A stretch of DNA of 64,000 nucleotides from an uncultured Paracoccaceae bacterium (GCA_947499715.1 CANMPL010000007.1:124001-188000); one strand, 5' to 3'; shown: positions 25,773-34,570, numbered from the stretch's first letter. Notes: generated by a model not told the origin, from the letters alone. Made by a program: numbers and translations.

Positions 25773-25971
25773 GGAATATTCCCTCCAAGTCTGAAAACGT
25801 GATGGCCCGCAATTGGGCCTTGCCCGCCATATGTCAGAGCATTTGTGCAATGAAAAGGGGCTCAAACGGTCTTGCGTTCCCCCTAACCGGCGAATTATTG
25901 CGGGTTGAAGCTCGCGGTGGGCGAAGTTACCTTATACCCCACGTTACTGAAACAACCAAAGGACAAGTACC

Positions 25972-26517
25972 ATAGGACGCAGACCTCATAACGCACCACC
26001 GGTGCGTGATACCGGACCCCGTGTAAACGACCGCATTCGTGGTTCCGAAATCCGCCTGATTGGGGCGGAAGGCGAAAATGTCGGCGTCGTGACGCCTGAA
26101 CGCGCAATGATGATGGCCGAAGAAGCAGGCCTTGATCTGGTTGAGATTTCTCCCAACGCCAACCCGCCTGTCTGCAAGATCATGGACTACGGAAAATTCA
26201 AATACGAGACTCAGAAGAAAGAAGCTGAGGCCCGTAAGAAGCAGAAGATCATCGAGATCAAAGAGGTGAAGTTCCGCCCGAATACGGACAACCACGATTA
26301 CGATGTGAAAATGCGCAACGTCTATAAGTTCCTTGAGAATGGCGACAAGGTGAAGATCACCCTGCGATTCCGTGGCCGTGAAATGGCGCACCAGGAATTG
26401 GGTCGTCAGCTGCTGGAGCGCGTGGCAGAAGACACCAAGGAAAGTGGCAAGGTCGAGAACTTTCCCAAAATGGAAGGTCGGCAGATGGTTATGCTGATCG
26501 GACCGCTTCCAAAGTAA
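25972..26517 (+). CDS. infC: Translation initiation factor IF-3 with probable AUA start
   Basis: IF-3 binds the 30S subunit and rejects non-canonical start codons. The visible domains are the N-domain ([14 protein letters not shown]-x-x-G-E-N), the lysine-rich linker ([15 protein letters not shown]) and the C-domain ending L-I-G-P-L-P-K. The first in-frame ATG-class codon (GTG 26002) would start inside the conserved N-terminus. Reading back to ATA 25972 gives a G-R-R-P-H-N-A-P-P start and places AAAGGA 8 nt upstream. This yields 181 residues. Rare start codons on infC permit autoregulation in E. coli (AUU). Confidence 0.93.
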   Translation: MGRRPHNAPPVRDTGPRVNDRIRGSEIRLIGAEGENVGVVTPERAMMMAEEAGLDLVEISPNANPPVCKIMDYGKFKYETQKKEAEARKKQKIIEIKEVKFRPNTDNHDYDVKMRNVYKFLENGDKVKITLRFRGREMAHQELGRQLLERVAEDTKESGKVENFPKMEGRQMVMLIGPLPK

Positions 26518-26532
26518 GCACCTCGCAAAACA

Positions 26533-26558
26533 GCAATGGTGGTTTTGACCACCATTGC
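26533..26558 (+). terminator. hairpin after infC
   Basis: GCAATGGTGG (26533-26542) pairs perfectly with CCACCATTGC (26549-26558) around a 6-nt loop, 15 nt after the infC stop. No immediate T run follows. Confidence 0.6.
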
Positions 26559-26788
26559 GCGCCAACCAGACTTCGTTTTTCCAGGATCACGACTCGCTCG
26601 CCCCACAGTGGATGGCCGCACATGGCACGGCAACGCGAGATCACCTATTTAGCGGGCGGGCTTGCCTAAATATTCCTACAGACCTGCACATCCCTTTGCT
26701 CAACCGATGGTTGAGGTGTAGCATGAACCCAAACTGTTTTGGGAAACCACGGTCATGAGCCCCCTGTTACCTCGTTCTTGGTTCCATC

Positions 26789-28078
26789 ATGTCTAGCGCC
26801 TGGGAAAATTTGCGGCTGCTACGCGAATCCGACTTCGGATCCCCAACCGAATTAATCGGGCGCTATGTGCTTTCTGCAATTGGAACGCTAAGCGTGGCAT
26901 GGATGACCCGCGATCCGAACCTTGTCTTTTGGATCATCGTCTATGGCGCCAGCCAATTGCTCTATTTGGGGTTTCTTTTCAATGTGCGGCAAGAGCATGC
27001 AGCGCGCCAGTATCCAACCGCGCTGCTACTGAACATTCTCACTTCAAGCGTGTTCGCCGCCCTGCCGCTCTACCTGTGGCACACAGATCTTGCGGTCCTT
27101 CAGGGCTGCGCGATTTGTGTTATCTGGGGGCACGCAATCTTTAACAACGCCCGTTATCCGGTGACACGGGGCATAGCCATTTGGGATGCCCTTAGCGTCA
27201 GCGCCGTGGTGATCTACATCGCGCATGATTTTGCAAACAGCCTTTCACCCGGTGTTCAGAATTGGATACCCCTCTTTATTGCCGGGATCATCACGATCTA
27301 TTTCAATGTCTCGATCCTTGAAAACTATCGTCGCGCCATGCGGCTCCAACAGGCCGAAAACACGCTGACCGAACAAGAACGCCTTGATGCTGTTGGCCGG
27401 ATCACCGGGGGCGTCGCGCATGATTTCAACAATATCCTGACAGCGATACTAGGTCAGATTGCGTTGTTCCGGCAGGCCGACAGCCCAACGGAAAGGGCCA
27501 CGGCGATCAATGCCGCCGAAGATGCAGCCCTGCGCGCGGCGCGCCTGACGCGCAAGTTGCAAGCCTATGCCCAGCTTTCTGTTTTGCAGCCAGCCGTTCA
27601 TCGTATTGACCATCTCATCGAGGATGTCATTACGGGGCTGGATCTGCCCAACACGCAAGTGACGCTGAATATCTCGGATGCGGTGGCGCAGGCACCAGAG
27701 ATCACAATTGATGCCTCTCAGACGCGTGCGGTGTTGCTTGACCTGATCCTCAACGCGATCGAAGCTTCTGACGATGCGCGCCCGGTCGAGGTCTTTGTCG
27801 ATTTTGAAGCTTTGCGTAAATCCAGCTTGCCGATGCATGGCGTTGTATTGATGCCGGGCGTTTATGTTGTGGTCGCGGTGACGGATACCGGGCGCGGCAT
27901 TTCCTCATCCGACATGCGCCACGTGTTCGAGCCGTTCTATTCCACAAAATCCGCCCCGCGGTCCTCTGGGCTGGGCCTTGCGATGGCATCTGGTTTTGCG
28001 CAACAGGCCGGTGGCGCGCTCCATGCCGTCAGCAAGGTCGGCAAAGGTACAATCGTCACACTCTACCTGCCGCTTTGA
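26789..28078 (+). CDS. Membrane-bound orphan sensor histidine kinase
   Basis: The 429-residue protein has five or six hydrophobic segments between about residues 28 and 180, then a kinase core: H-box G-G-V-A-H-D-F-N-N-I-L-T, N-box L-D-L-I-L-N-A-I-E-A-S, D-T-G-R-G-I, F-E-P-F-Y-S-T-K and G-L-G-L-A. This H-box type is common in hybrid kinases, but no receiver domain is fused and no response regulator gene is adjacent. The signal is probably sensed at the membrane. No convincing SD precedes the ATG. Its 3' end overlaps the convergent LacI gene by 16 nt. Confidence 0.88.
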   Translation: MSSAWENLRLLRESDFGSPTELIGRYVLSAIGTLSVAWMTRDPNLVFWIIVYGASQLLYLGFLFNVRQEHAARQYPTALLLNILTSSVFAALPLYLWHTDLAVLQGCAICVIWGHAIFNNARYPVTRGIAIWDALSVSAVVIYIAHDFANSLSPGVQNWIPLFIAGIITIYFNVSILENYRRAMRLQQAENTLTEQERLDAVGRITGGVAHDFNNILTAILGQIALFRQADSPTERATAINAAEDAALRAARLTRKLQAYAQLSVLQPAVHRIDHLIEDVITGLDLPNTQVTLNISDAVAQAPEITIDASQTRAVLLDLILNAIEASDDARPVEVFVDFEALRKSSLPMHGVVLMPGVYVVVAVTDTGRGISSSDMRHVFEPFYSTKSAPRSSGLGLAMASGFAQQAGGALHAVSKVGKGTIVTLYLPL

Positions 28079-29094
28079 CCCCGTATCGCAGCAGGCACAT
28101 TTGCGGGCAGGATAATCTGCACATCTGACAAGCCCGAAACCTCTGAACCGCTAATCAACCTGTGAAAGCGCAGAATATGCCGGTAGGCGAGGTGCATGTC
28201 CGCCTCAAGGTCATGATAAAGCACGAATGACACTGCGCCTTGCGCCAAGAGCGCCAGATTGTCCGCATCAAGGTCATGGGCCACGTAGACATGCGGTTTG
28301 ACCGCCGCCGCATCAAGCGCGGCGCAAATGGCGCGATTTCCACCGCCCACCGAATAGACAGCATGCACAGCGCCTTGATCGGCGAGAACCTTGCCAACCG
28401 CGCGGGCTGTCGTCGGATTCAAACCTCCGCCGTCATGAGTCGCGATCAGGCGCACAGCCGGTGCCAATGTCTTCAATGCCGCTTCAAACGCTTTGATTCG
28501 GGTCGCTTCGCCGGCAAAGTCCTCTCGGCTTTGGCTGGTGAGGACGCACCCTTGTTTCACCTGCCGCGCGATCAGTGTTGCGGCAACCTGGCCCGCTTGT
28601 TCGTTATCAAGCCCGGCATAGGCCAGCGCCCCGTCAATATCGGTAACGATCGTCACCACGGGAATCCCCTTGGCGATCAGGGCTGCAACCTCTGCACGCA
28701 CACCGGGCAGATCACGCGCCTTGAGACAGACGCCTTGGCTGCCACGCTTTGCAATCCGGCGAAGCGTCGCGATCATCTGGCTTTCTGACATCACTTCATG
28801 AAGCGAGAACCGCGGCCGGATCACAACGGAACCCACCTGCCCCAGCACAGCCTCTGCTGCCCGGCGCAGCTCGCGACTAAACCGTTCTGGGGCCTCGACC
28901 ACCACATCAACCCAAACAGTTCGGCCTTTTGCCGCGAGGTTCTGTTCCTGCCGCGCCAACTCGCCCAAGGCCGCCTGCACCCGTGCAGCGGCGCGGGCGC
29001 TGACATGCGCGCGACCGTTCAAGACACGGTCAACGGTTGCGGTGCTCAACCCCGCTTGGTTCGCGACTTCCTTGATCAAAAACCGATGTGCCAT
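28063..29094 (-). CDS. LacI-family transcriptional regulator
   Basis: The 343-residue protein has an N-terminal LacI HTH (I-K-E-V-A-N-Q-A-G-L-S-T-A-T-V-D-R-V-L-N-G) and a periplasmic-binding-like effector domain. ATG 29094 is chosen because the HTH follows within six residues. The regulator is divergent from a PhyH-type dioxygenase gene with a perfect palindrome in the 81-nt spacer, so it probably represses that gene and itself. The inducer, likely a sugar-like compound by family habit, is unknown. Confidence 0.9.
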   Translation of the reverse strand: MAHRFLIKEVANQAGLSTATVDRVLNGRAHVSARAAARVQAALGELARQEQNLAAKGRTVWVDVVVEAPERFSRELRRAAEAVLGQVGSVVIRPRFSLHEVMSESQMIATLRRIAKRGSQGVCLKARDLPGVRAEVAALIAKGIPVVTIVTDIDGALAYAGLDNEQAGQVAATLIARQVKQGCVLTSQSREDFAGEATRIKAFEAALKTLAPAVRLIATHDGGGLNPTTARAVGKVLADQGAVHAVYSVGGGNRAICAALDAAAVKPHVYVAHDLDADNLALLAQGAVSFVLYHDLEADMHLAYRHILRFHRLISGSEVSGLSDVQIILPANVPAAIRGQSGR

Positions 29095-29135
29095 TTGATG
29101 TATTATTGATGTCTTTTGCGCTGCTTGCCAGCGGG

Positions 29136-29149
29136 TTCTTGTGCAAGAA
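29136..29149. promoter_or_regulatory. palindromic operator candidate for LacI regulator
   Basis: TTCTTG-TG-CAAGAA is a perfect inverted repeat in the divergent spacer, 27 nt before the dioxygenase start. Its size and place fit a LacI-family operator. The centre is TG rather than the commoner CG. Confidence 0.5.
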
Positions 29150-29175
29150 TCAAGCAAATCAGAAGGAGTCACCCC

Positions 29176-30294
29176 ATGTCCGGTTATTTCCATGCATCCG
29201 ATTGCGACGTCGACGAATTTGCCGCGCTATGCGGCCAAACGACGGATCCTCGCACACTGCCCTTTGCCGCAGAAATTCAAAGCAACGTGCCGCTTTATGA
29301 CGTTGCCGCCCTGCCACTGACCGACCCCGCGTTGCTGGCCGAATGGGCGGGCGTCTTGCGCACCGGTGCCGGGGCCATCGTGCTGCGCGGCGCCTATGCA
29401 GACACCAGCCCGATTGATGCCGCAACCGCCGTTTACGACCAGATCATCGCCGACGAAAAAGCGGCTGGAACCAGCAGCGCAGATCATTTTGCCGCTGGCA
29501 CGAATGACCGTGTGTGGAATGCCGCGCAGAAGTTATGCTTGGCGGATCCTGCGGTTTTCGCAGACTATTTCAACAATGCGGCGATAGATGCGGCCTGCAT
29601 GGCTTGGCTTGGCCCAAACTATCAACTGACGGCACAGATCAATCTGGTGCACCCCGGCGGGGCCGCGCAAAAGGCGCACCGCGACTATCACCTGGGCTTT
29701 CAAACTGCCGACATATCGGCGCAATACCCCGCCCATGTCCATGACCTGTCACCGGTGCTGACCTTGCAGGGGGCCGTTGCCCATTGCGACATGCCCGTGG
29801 AAAGCGGGCCGACCAAGCTTTTGCCCTTCAGCCAAGCCTATCGCCCCGGCTATGCCGCCTGGCGGCTACCCGCCTTTCGCGCATATTTCGAGGATCATTT
29901 TGTCCAGCTGCCGCTCGCCAAAGGGGATCTGCTGTTTTTCAACCCCGCGATCTTTCACGGCGCGGGCGAGAATACGACCAGCGATATCCACCGCATGGCT
30001 AATCTGCTGCAGGTCTCATCTGCATTTGGCCGGGCCATGGAAAACCAGGACCGCGCCGCGATGTGCAGGGCACTATATCCGGTCCTGCTAGACCGGTCAG
30101 GCGATCAAAACGCGGCGATTGCGGCCTGTGCCGAGGGCTATAGTTTTCCCACAAACCTAGATCGTGACCCGCCCGTCGGTGGGCTGGCACCGGAAACGCA
30201 AGCCGCCCTGATGCGCCGCGCGCTTCTTGACGGGATGTCACCGGCGGAATTTGATGCAGCACTTGCAGACCTGATGGATCGTCAAAGGCCTTAA
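29176..30294 (+). CDS. Phytanoyl-CoA dioxygenase (PhyH) family oxygenase
   Basis: The 372-residue protein resembles PhyH-type Fe(II)/2-oxoglutarate oxygenases. It has a candidate iron HxD-like region in K-A-H-R-D-Y-H-L, a distal His in I-F-H-G-A-G-E-N and an arginine in I-H-R-M-A-N for 2-oxoglutarate. ATG 29176 has a strong SD (AAGGAG, 29162-29167); the upstream in-frame GTG is not preferred. The gene is divergent from a LacI regulator, so its product probably acts in catabolism of a compound sensed by that regulator. Substrate is unknown. Confidence 0.8.
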   Translation: MSGYFHASDCDVDEFAALCGQTTDPRTLPFAAEIQSNVPLYDVAALPLTDPALLAEWAGVLRTGAGAIVLRGAYADTSPIDAATAVYDQIIADEKAAGTSSADHFAAGTNDRVWNAAQKLCLADPAVFADYFNNAAIDAACMAWLGPNYQLTAQINLVHPGGAAQKAHRDYHLGFQTADISAQYPAHVHDLSPVLTLQGAVAHCDMPVESGPTKLLPFSQAYRPGYAAWRLPAFRAYFEDHFVQLPLAKGDLLFFNPAIFHGAGENTTSDIHRMANLLQVSSAFGRAMENQDRAAMCRALYPVLLDRSGDQNAAIAACAEGYSFPTNLDRDPPVGGLAPETQAALMRRALLDGMSPAEFDAALADLMDRQRP

Positions 30295-30310
30295 CACCAA
30301 AGGAAAGGAT

Positions 30311-31096
30311 CTAGTCTGCGGCGTTGACGGCGCGCGTCGTCATCACTTTGACCAGATGCGCGCGGTACTCAGGCGATCCATGCAGGTCGCCGATCATCCC
30401 GTCTGCTGACACGGCTAGCCCGTCCAACGCCGTTGCACTGAAATCCGCGCTCAACGCGTCTTCCGCATCGGTCCAGCGGAAGACGCCATCCTCGGACGCG
30501 CCGGTGACGGCAACCCGCACACCATCAGCATATTGCGCCACAAAAACGCCCACCATCGCAAACCGCGACGCGGGCTGCCGGAACTTTTCATAGCTCGCCT
30601 TTTGCGCAACCGGGAACCGGACCTCTGTAATGATCTCGCGCTCATCAAGGGCGGTGCCAAACATCCCGTCAAAATAGTCATCAGCCGCAATTTCACGCGT
30701 ATTGGTGACCATCGTGGCCCCGGTCGCAAGGACAGCTGCGGGATAGCAGGCGGCCGGGTCGTTATTCGCCAATGACCCGCCGATTGTGCCGCGATTGCGC
30801 ACCGCCGGGTCGCCGATACCATTCGCCAAATGCGCCAGCGCAGGAAAGGCCCCGGCCTGAGCCGCCACAACCGCGTGTGTCGTCGCCCCGCCAATGCACA
30901 ATCGCCCATCGTCGCCCGTGCAAACCCCCTTCATTTCGGCAATCCCCGTCAGGCTTACCAAGGTTTCGGGGTTTGCCAACCGTTGCTTGAGCGTCGGGAT
31001 CAACGTCTGCCCCCCGCCCAACGGCTGCGCCTCGCCAGTCAATGCGGCAGTTGCCTCTGCCACCGTTTGCGGACGCACTATTTCAAAGGCATACAT
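30311..31096 (-). CDS. FAD-binding medium subunit of a molybdenum hydroxylase (CoxM-like)
   Basis: The 261-residue protein has the two FAD pyrophosphate-binding motifs of the CoxM/XdhB family: G-G-G-Q-T-L-I-P near residues 27-34 and T-I-G-G-S-L-A-N-N-D near 104-113. It would carry electrons from the 2Fe-2S subunit to an acceptor. It follows the CoxS-like gene by 9 nt. The catalytic molybdopterin subunit (CoxL/XdhA) normally next to these genes is absent from the window, so this pair may be a remnant or may use a distant large subunit. Confidence 0.9.
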   Translation of the reverse strand: MYAFEIVRPQTVAEATAALTGEAQPLGGGQTLIPTLKQRLANPETLVSLTGIAEMKGVCTGDDGRLCIGGATTHAVVAAQAGAFPALAHLANGIGDPAVRNRGTIGGSLANNDPAACYPAAVLATGATMVTNTREIAADDYFDGMFGTALDEREIITEVRFPVAQKASYEKFRQPASRFAMVGVFVAQYADGVRVAVTGASEDGVFRWTDAEDALSADFSATALDGLAVSADGMIGDLHGSPEYRAHLVKVMTTRAVNAAD

Positions 31097-31105
31097 CGTT
31101 TCTTC

Positions 31106-31591
31106 CTATTCAGCCGCGATCGTTTCGACGTCTTGACCGGATGCGGCCAAGATCGCCTTGACGATGTTATGGTAGCCCGTACACCGGCAAATATTGCCTT
31201 CAAGATGATGGCGAATCTCAGTCTCTGATGGTTTTGGGTTTTCTTGCAGCAAGGCCGCCGCCGTCATCACCATCCCCGGCGTACAGAAACCGCATTGCAG
31301 ACCGTGGTGGTCCTGAAACGCCTGTTGAATGACATTCAGCGATCCATCGGCATTGGCCTGCCCTTCGATTGTGGCCACATCTGCACCTTCTGCCTCTGCG
31401 GCAAACATTGTGCAGGCTTTGACGGCAAGTCCATCCACATGCACCACACATGCCCCACATTGGCTGGTATCACAGCCGACATGCGTCCCCGTGAGGTGCA
31501 AATCTTCCCGTAGGAACTCAACCAAGAGGGTCCGGCCCTCAACCTCGCCGGTCACGGCATTGCCGTTCACGGTCATCCTGACCTGCACCAC
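31106..31591 (-). CDS. 2Fe-2S small subunit of a molybdenum hydroxylase (CoxS-like)
   Basis: The roughly 161-residue protein has the plant-type cluster site [10 protein letters not shown] followed by a Cys about 20 residues later, and the second cluster motif C-G-F-C-T-P-G-M with C-R-C-T-G-Y. A TTG at 31603 could extend it, but GGAGG at 31598-31602 lies over that codon, so GTG 31591 or GTG 31588 is the likelier start. It is first of a two-gene coxS-coxM unit lacking coxL. XdhC, a maturation factor for such enzymes, is encoded 2 kb away. Confidence 0.88.
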   Translation of the reverse strand: MVQVRMTVNGNAVTGEVEGRTLLVEFLREDLHLTGTHVGCDTSQCGACVVHVDGLAVKACTMFAAEAEGADVATIEGQANADGSLNVIQQAFQDHHGLQCGFCTPGMVMTAAALLQENPKPSETEIRHHLEGNICRCTGYHNIVKAILAASGQDVETIAAE

Positions 31592-31729
31592 GTTTTCCTC
31601 CAAACCTGCATCGTCGCGGGTCAGTTAATCATGGCCCCTGCCGTGTTGAAACCTCTGATTTCTGACGTCACGTGATATCATTCACCCAATGGGTTGACTG
31701 ATTGATCAAAGTGGTATTAATTCCACCAC

Positions 31730-32077
31730 ATGGTTGAACGACAAACAGACACACAGCTTTCCGATGTGCTTCGCGCTGCTTCAGATCCGACGCGTCGGGC
31801 GATCCTGACGCTGCTGGCGCAACACGGCCCGCTGCGGGTTGGCGAAATTCACGCCCGGTTCGCGCTGTCGCTGAATGCCGTGTCCAAACATATCAAGGTG
31901 CTTGAAAGCGCGGGCCTTGTGGTGCGCCGCACCGAATGGCGCGAACACCTGATTGAGGTGCAGATGGACCCGCTGCGGGTCATCGACGACTGGTTCGCCG
32001 GTCTGCGCTCAATCTGGGATCTGCGCCTTGAAGCCCTTGACGCACTTATCACCAAAGGAGCTGCCACCGATGACTGA
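31730..32077 (+). CDS. ArsR-family transcriptional regulator
   Basis: The 115-residue winged-HTH protein has the ArsR-type pattern L-R-A-A-S-D-P-T-R-R-A-I-L-T-L-L and recognition helix A-L-S-L-N-A-V-S-K-H-I-K-V-L. It lacks the metal-binding C-x-C motif of metal sensors. It overlaps the following SRPBCC gene by 8 nt. ArsR-SRPBCC pairs of this kind are common; the regulator presumably controls its own operon. The ligand is unknown. Confidence 0.92.
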   Translation: MVERQTDTQLSDVLRAASDPTRRAILTLLAQHGPLRVGEIHARFALSLNAVSKHIKVLESAGLVVRRTEWREHLIEVQMDPLRVIDDWFAGLRSIWDLRLEALDALITKGAATDD

Positions 32078-32495
32078 CCTATCCCTCACCTGCACACGCC
32101 ACATCAAGGCCCCGCCCAAGGCGGTCTTTGATGCATGGCTCGACCCTGCCATGATGGCGCAATTCATGTCCCCTCGCCCTGATATGTCGGTGCGCGAGGC
32201 GACGTCGGACGCGAAGGTCGGCGGACGGTTCTTTGTGATGATGGTCGCTGACCGCGACCTGCCCCACGCGGGCGAATACCTTGAAATCACACCGCATTCC
32301 CGCCTGATTTTCACGTGGGAGGCGCCTTGGTCCGCCCCCGGCACCCAAGTCACTATCGACTTTTCTCCCACCGCCGAGGGCACCGATGTGTCCCTCACCC
32401 AGATCCGCTTTGCGGACGAAGCCGCCCGCGACAGCCACGCTGAGGGCTGGACCGGCATTCTCTCAAAACTCGCTGCCCTGACAGAAGGAATCTAA
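32070..32495 (+). CDS. SRPBCC (AHSA1-type) domain protein, first copy
   Basis: The 141-residue protein has the START-like AHSA1 pattern: I-K-A-P-P-K-A-V-F-D-A-W-L-D-P near residues 10-24, G-G-R-F-F near 51 and the terminal helix E-G-W-T-G-I-L-S-K-L. Such proteins form a hydrophobic cavity that binds small lipophilic ligands. It overlaps the ArsR gene and is followed by a second, clearly related SRPBCC gene. The tandem pair probably arose by duplication. Confidence 0.9.
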   Translation: MTDLSLTCTRHIKAPPKAVFDAWLDPAMMAQFMSPRPDMSVREATSDAKVGGRFFVMMVADRDLPHAGEYLEITPHSRLIFTWEAPWSAPGTQVTIDFSPTAEGTDVSLTQIRFADEAARDSHAEGWTGILSKLAALTEGI

Positions 32496-32497
32496 CC

Positions 32498-32932
32498 ATG
32501 TCTGATCTTACATTGACCACCTCGCGCACGATCTCTGCCCCGCCAAAGGCCGTCTTTGACGCTTGGCTGAACCCAGAAATGCTGCGCCAGTTCATGCGCC
32601 CCGGCCCCGGTATGACCACGCCATCGGCCAAGAACGACCCCAGGCAGGGTGGCCGTTTTGATTTGGTGATGAAGGCGGGCGACGACGAAATCCCCCATGC
32701 CGGATCCTACCTTGAAATCGACCCGCATAACCGGATCGTCTTTACTTGGGAAAGCCCGTTTTCCGCCGACGACAGCACCGTGACGCTTGACTTCGCGCCG
32801 GACGGTGACGGCACATCCGTCACGCTGACCCACGTTCGCTTCGTCTCAGAGGAAAGCCGCGACAATCACATGGGTGGTTGGACCGCCATTCTGGCTGCAT
32901 TGGACGAAACCATGATGGAGACCGCGTCATGA
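32498..32932 (+). CDS. SRPBCC (AHSA1-type) domain protein, second copy
   Basis: The 144-residue protein aligns with its upstream neighbour along the whole length (I-S-A-P-P-K-A-V-F-D-A-W-L-N-P, G-G-R-F-D, H-A-G-S-Y-L-E-I, G-G-W-T-A-I-L). It is a tandem paralogue. It lies 2 nt after that gene and overlaps the DUF1761 gene by ATGA, so the four genes form one operon. The ligand is unknown. Confidence 0.9.
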   Translation: MSDLTLTTSRTISAPPKAVFDAWLNPEMLRQFMRPGPGMTTPSAKNDPRQGGRFDLVMKAGDDEIPHAGSYLEIDPHNRIVFTWESPFSADDSTVTLDFAPDGDGTSVTLTHVRFVSEESRDNHMGGWTAILAALDETMMETAS

Positions 32933-33309
32933 TTGACGTCACACCTTTGAATTGGCCCGCGGTGATCGCGGGCACAATCGCGGCTTTTGTGCTGGGCATG
33001 TTGTGGTTCTCGCCCGCGCTGTTTGGCAAGTCATGGTCCACCGGAAGCCACAACATCCAGCCGCCCGCCAGCCCACCAATGCTCGCCATGGCAGTGCAAC
33101 TGATCGGCACCTTTGCGCTGGCGCTGGTGATCGGCATGACCGAGACCTATCAGGCCATCGGCGCGGCGCTGATGGCGATCATCGCGGCGGCACTCTTGAT
33201 CGCTGGCATGGATCTGTTCAGCCAGAAGACTGTGAAAGCGACGGTGATCGACGCAAGCTATATCGCCGTTTCAGGCGTTCTGATGATTGCGGCGCAAGCG
33301 CTGCTATGA
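32929..33309 (+). CDS. DUF1761 small integral membrane protein
   Basis: The 126-residue protein has four predicted membrane helices and the DUF1761 start pattern N-W-P-A-V-I-A-G-T-I-A-A-F-V-L-G-x-L-W-F-S-P, followed by F-G-K-S-W. Function is unknown. Its ATG overlaps the preceding SRPBCC stop. It closes the ArsR operon and is followed by a strong hairpin. Confidence 0.9.
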   Translation: MIDVTPLNWPAVIAGTIAAFVLGMLWFSPALFGKSWSTGSHNIQPPASPPMLAMAVQLIGTFALALVIGMTETYQAIGAALMAIIAAALLIAGMDLFSQKTVKATVIDASYIAVSGVLMIAAQALL

Positions 33310-33314
33310 ACCCT

Positions 33315-33345
33315 GGCCCGACGTGTGCACGGCAGACGTCGGGCC
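33315..33345. terminator. bidirectional terminator hairpin
   Basis: GGCCCGACGT (33315-33324) and ACGTCGGGCC (33336-33345) form a perfect 10-bp stem with an 11-nt loop, between convergent DUF1761 and xdhC-like genes. Confidence 0.75.
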
Positions 33346-33419
33346 GTCTGATGCAAAATCGTGACAAACCCCCTCAGGAAGTGGGACGACCATCGGCGTC
33401 GCAACAACGCCTCAGGCGA

Positions 33420-34394
33420 TCATTCTGATTTCCGCAGACGGCTAATAACTTCGGCCATCACGCTCACGGCGATTTCCGCAGGCTGCCGTCCACCCAGATC
33501 AAGCCCGACTGGCGCGCTGATCTTTGCGATGTCCGCGGCGCTAAACCCCGCCTCTTTCAACCGCGCCACGCGTTTGGCGTGGGTCCGTTTCGACCCCAAA
33601 CAGCCAATATAGAACGCCTCTGTGCGCAAGGTCGCCATGATCGCGGGATCGTCCAGTTTTGGATCGTGGGTCAGCGTTACAATCGCCGTACGGCTGTCAG
33701 GGGCCAGTGCCGCCAATGCTGCATCGGGCCAGTCTTCGATAATTCTTTCACCCGGGAACCGCGCATCAGTGCCAAAGGCCCCGCGCGGATCTATGACCAC
33801 CGGATCAAAGCCGCAAGCCCTTGCCATGCCGACCAGCGTCTGCGCGATATGCACCGCACCCACGATCACCATCCGCAATGGCGGATTGCGAATGGCAACA
33901 AATGTCCGCCCGTCTTCCTCTACCCCAGAGCGATCCAGCCGAAATCGTTCGGGATAGGCCTCTGGCCCGACCACGTTCCGCGTTTCTCCTTCCAGATCAA
34001 TGACATAGGCACAAGGTCGCGACACCGCCCGCGCGTCGCGTAAAGCGGCCAAATGCGCCACGGACATCGCCCCACCTACAGGTTCGACCAACACGCGAAT
34101 TTGCCCGCCACAGGCCAAGCCGACCGCAAAGGCGTCATTATCACTGACGCCATAGTCCAGCAGACGCGCCTTGCCATCCTCCAGCGCATCCAGCGCCTCG
34201 ACCAGCACTGCACCTTCGACGCAACCGCCCGAGACCGAACCCTCCATCGCGCCATCCGCATCGACGATCAGCAAGGATCCAGCCGCCCGCGGCGCTGACC
34301 CCCATGTGTCGACCACGGTGGCCACCGCGACCTTGCGCCCCGCTTTATGCCAGTCATAGGCCAGCGTCAGTAGATCTGCGTCAGAGGTGTTCAT
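33420..34394 (-). CDS. XdhC/CoxI-family molybdenum cofactor insertion protein
   Basis: The 324-residue protein has both XdhC domains. The N-terminal part has S-A-P-R-x-x-G-S-L-L-I and G-S-V-S-G-G-C-V-E-G, and the C-terminal Rossmann part has V-I-V-G-A-V-H-I-A-Q and Y-I-G-C-L-G-S-K-R-T. XdhC proteins bind and deliver sulfurated molybdenum cofactor to xanthine dehydrogenase-type enzymes. Such an enzyme is represented here only by the coxS/coxM-like genes 2 kb away, separated by the ArsR operon. The canonical dinucleotide G-x-G-x-x-G is altered to G-A-V-H-I-A. Confidence 0.88.
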   Translation of the reverse strand: MNTSDADLLTLAYDWHKAGRKVAVATVVDTWGSAPRAAGSLLIVDADGAMEGSVSGGCVEGAVLVEALDALEDGKARLLDYGVSDNDAFAVGLACGGQIRVLVEPVGGAMSVAHLAALRDARAVSRPCAYVIDLEGETRNVVGPEAYPERFRLDRSGVEEDGRTFVAIRNPPLRMVIVGAVHIAQTLVGMARACGFDPVVIDPRGAFGTDARFPGERIIEDWPDAALAALAPDSRTAIVTLTHDPKLDDPAIMATLRTEAFYIGCLGSKRTHAKRVARLKEAGFSAADIAKISAPVGLDLGGRQPAEIAVSVMAEVISRLRKSE

Positions 34395-34570
34395 GTAAGG
34401 GGTCCAGCGCTTGTTTCCGAACGGTCAGCCGCAAGGTTAGGCCACAGACCCATGCCCCGCAATTGCATTAACGCGAGCATTGACCCGCCCTGATCCACGC
34501 GCCCATGCCGCCCGTTGCCCCCGGCACGTCAAAGGCGTAGCATTCGCAGTGACAACAAGGATGCCACGCC

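Noticed and set aside
31592-31603. TTG 31603 as start of the CoxS-like gene
   Set aside because: The best Shine-Dalgarno sequence (GGAGG) overlaps this codon, so it points to GTG 31591 or 31588 instead.
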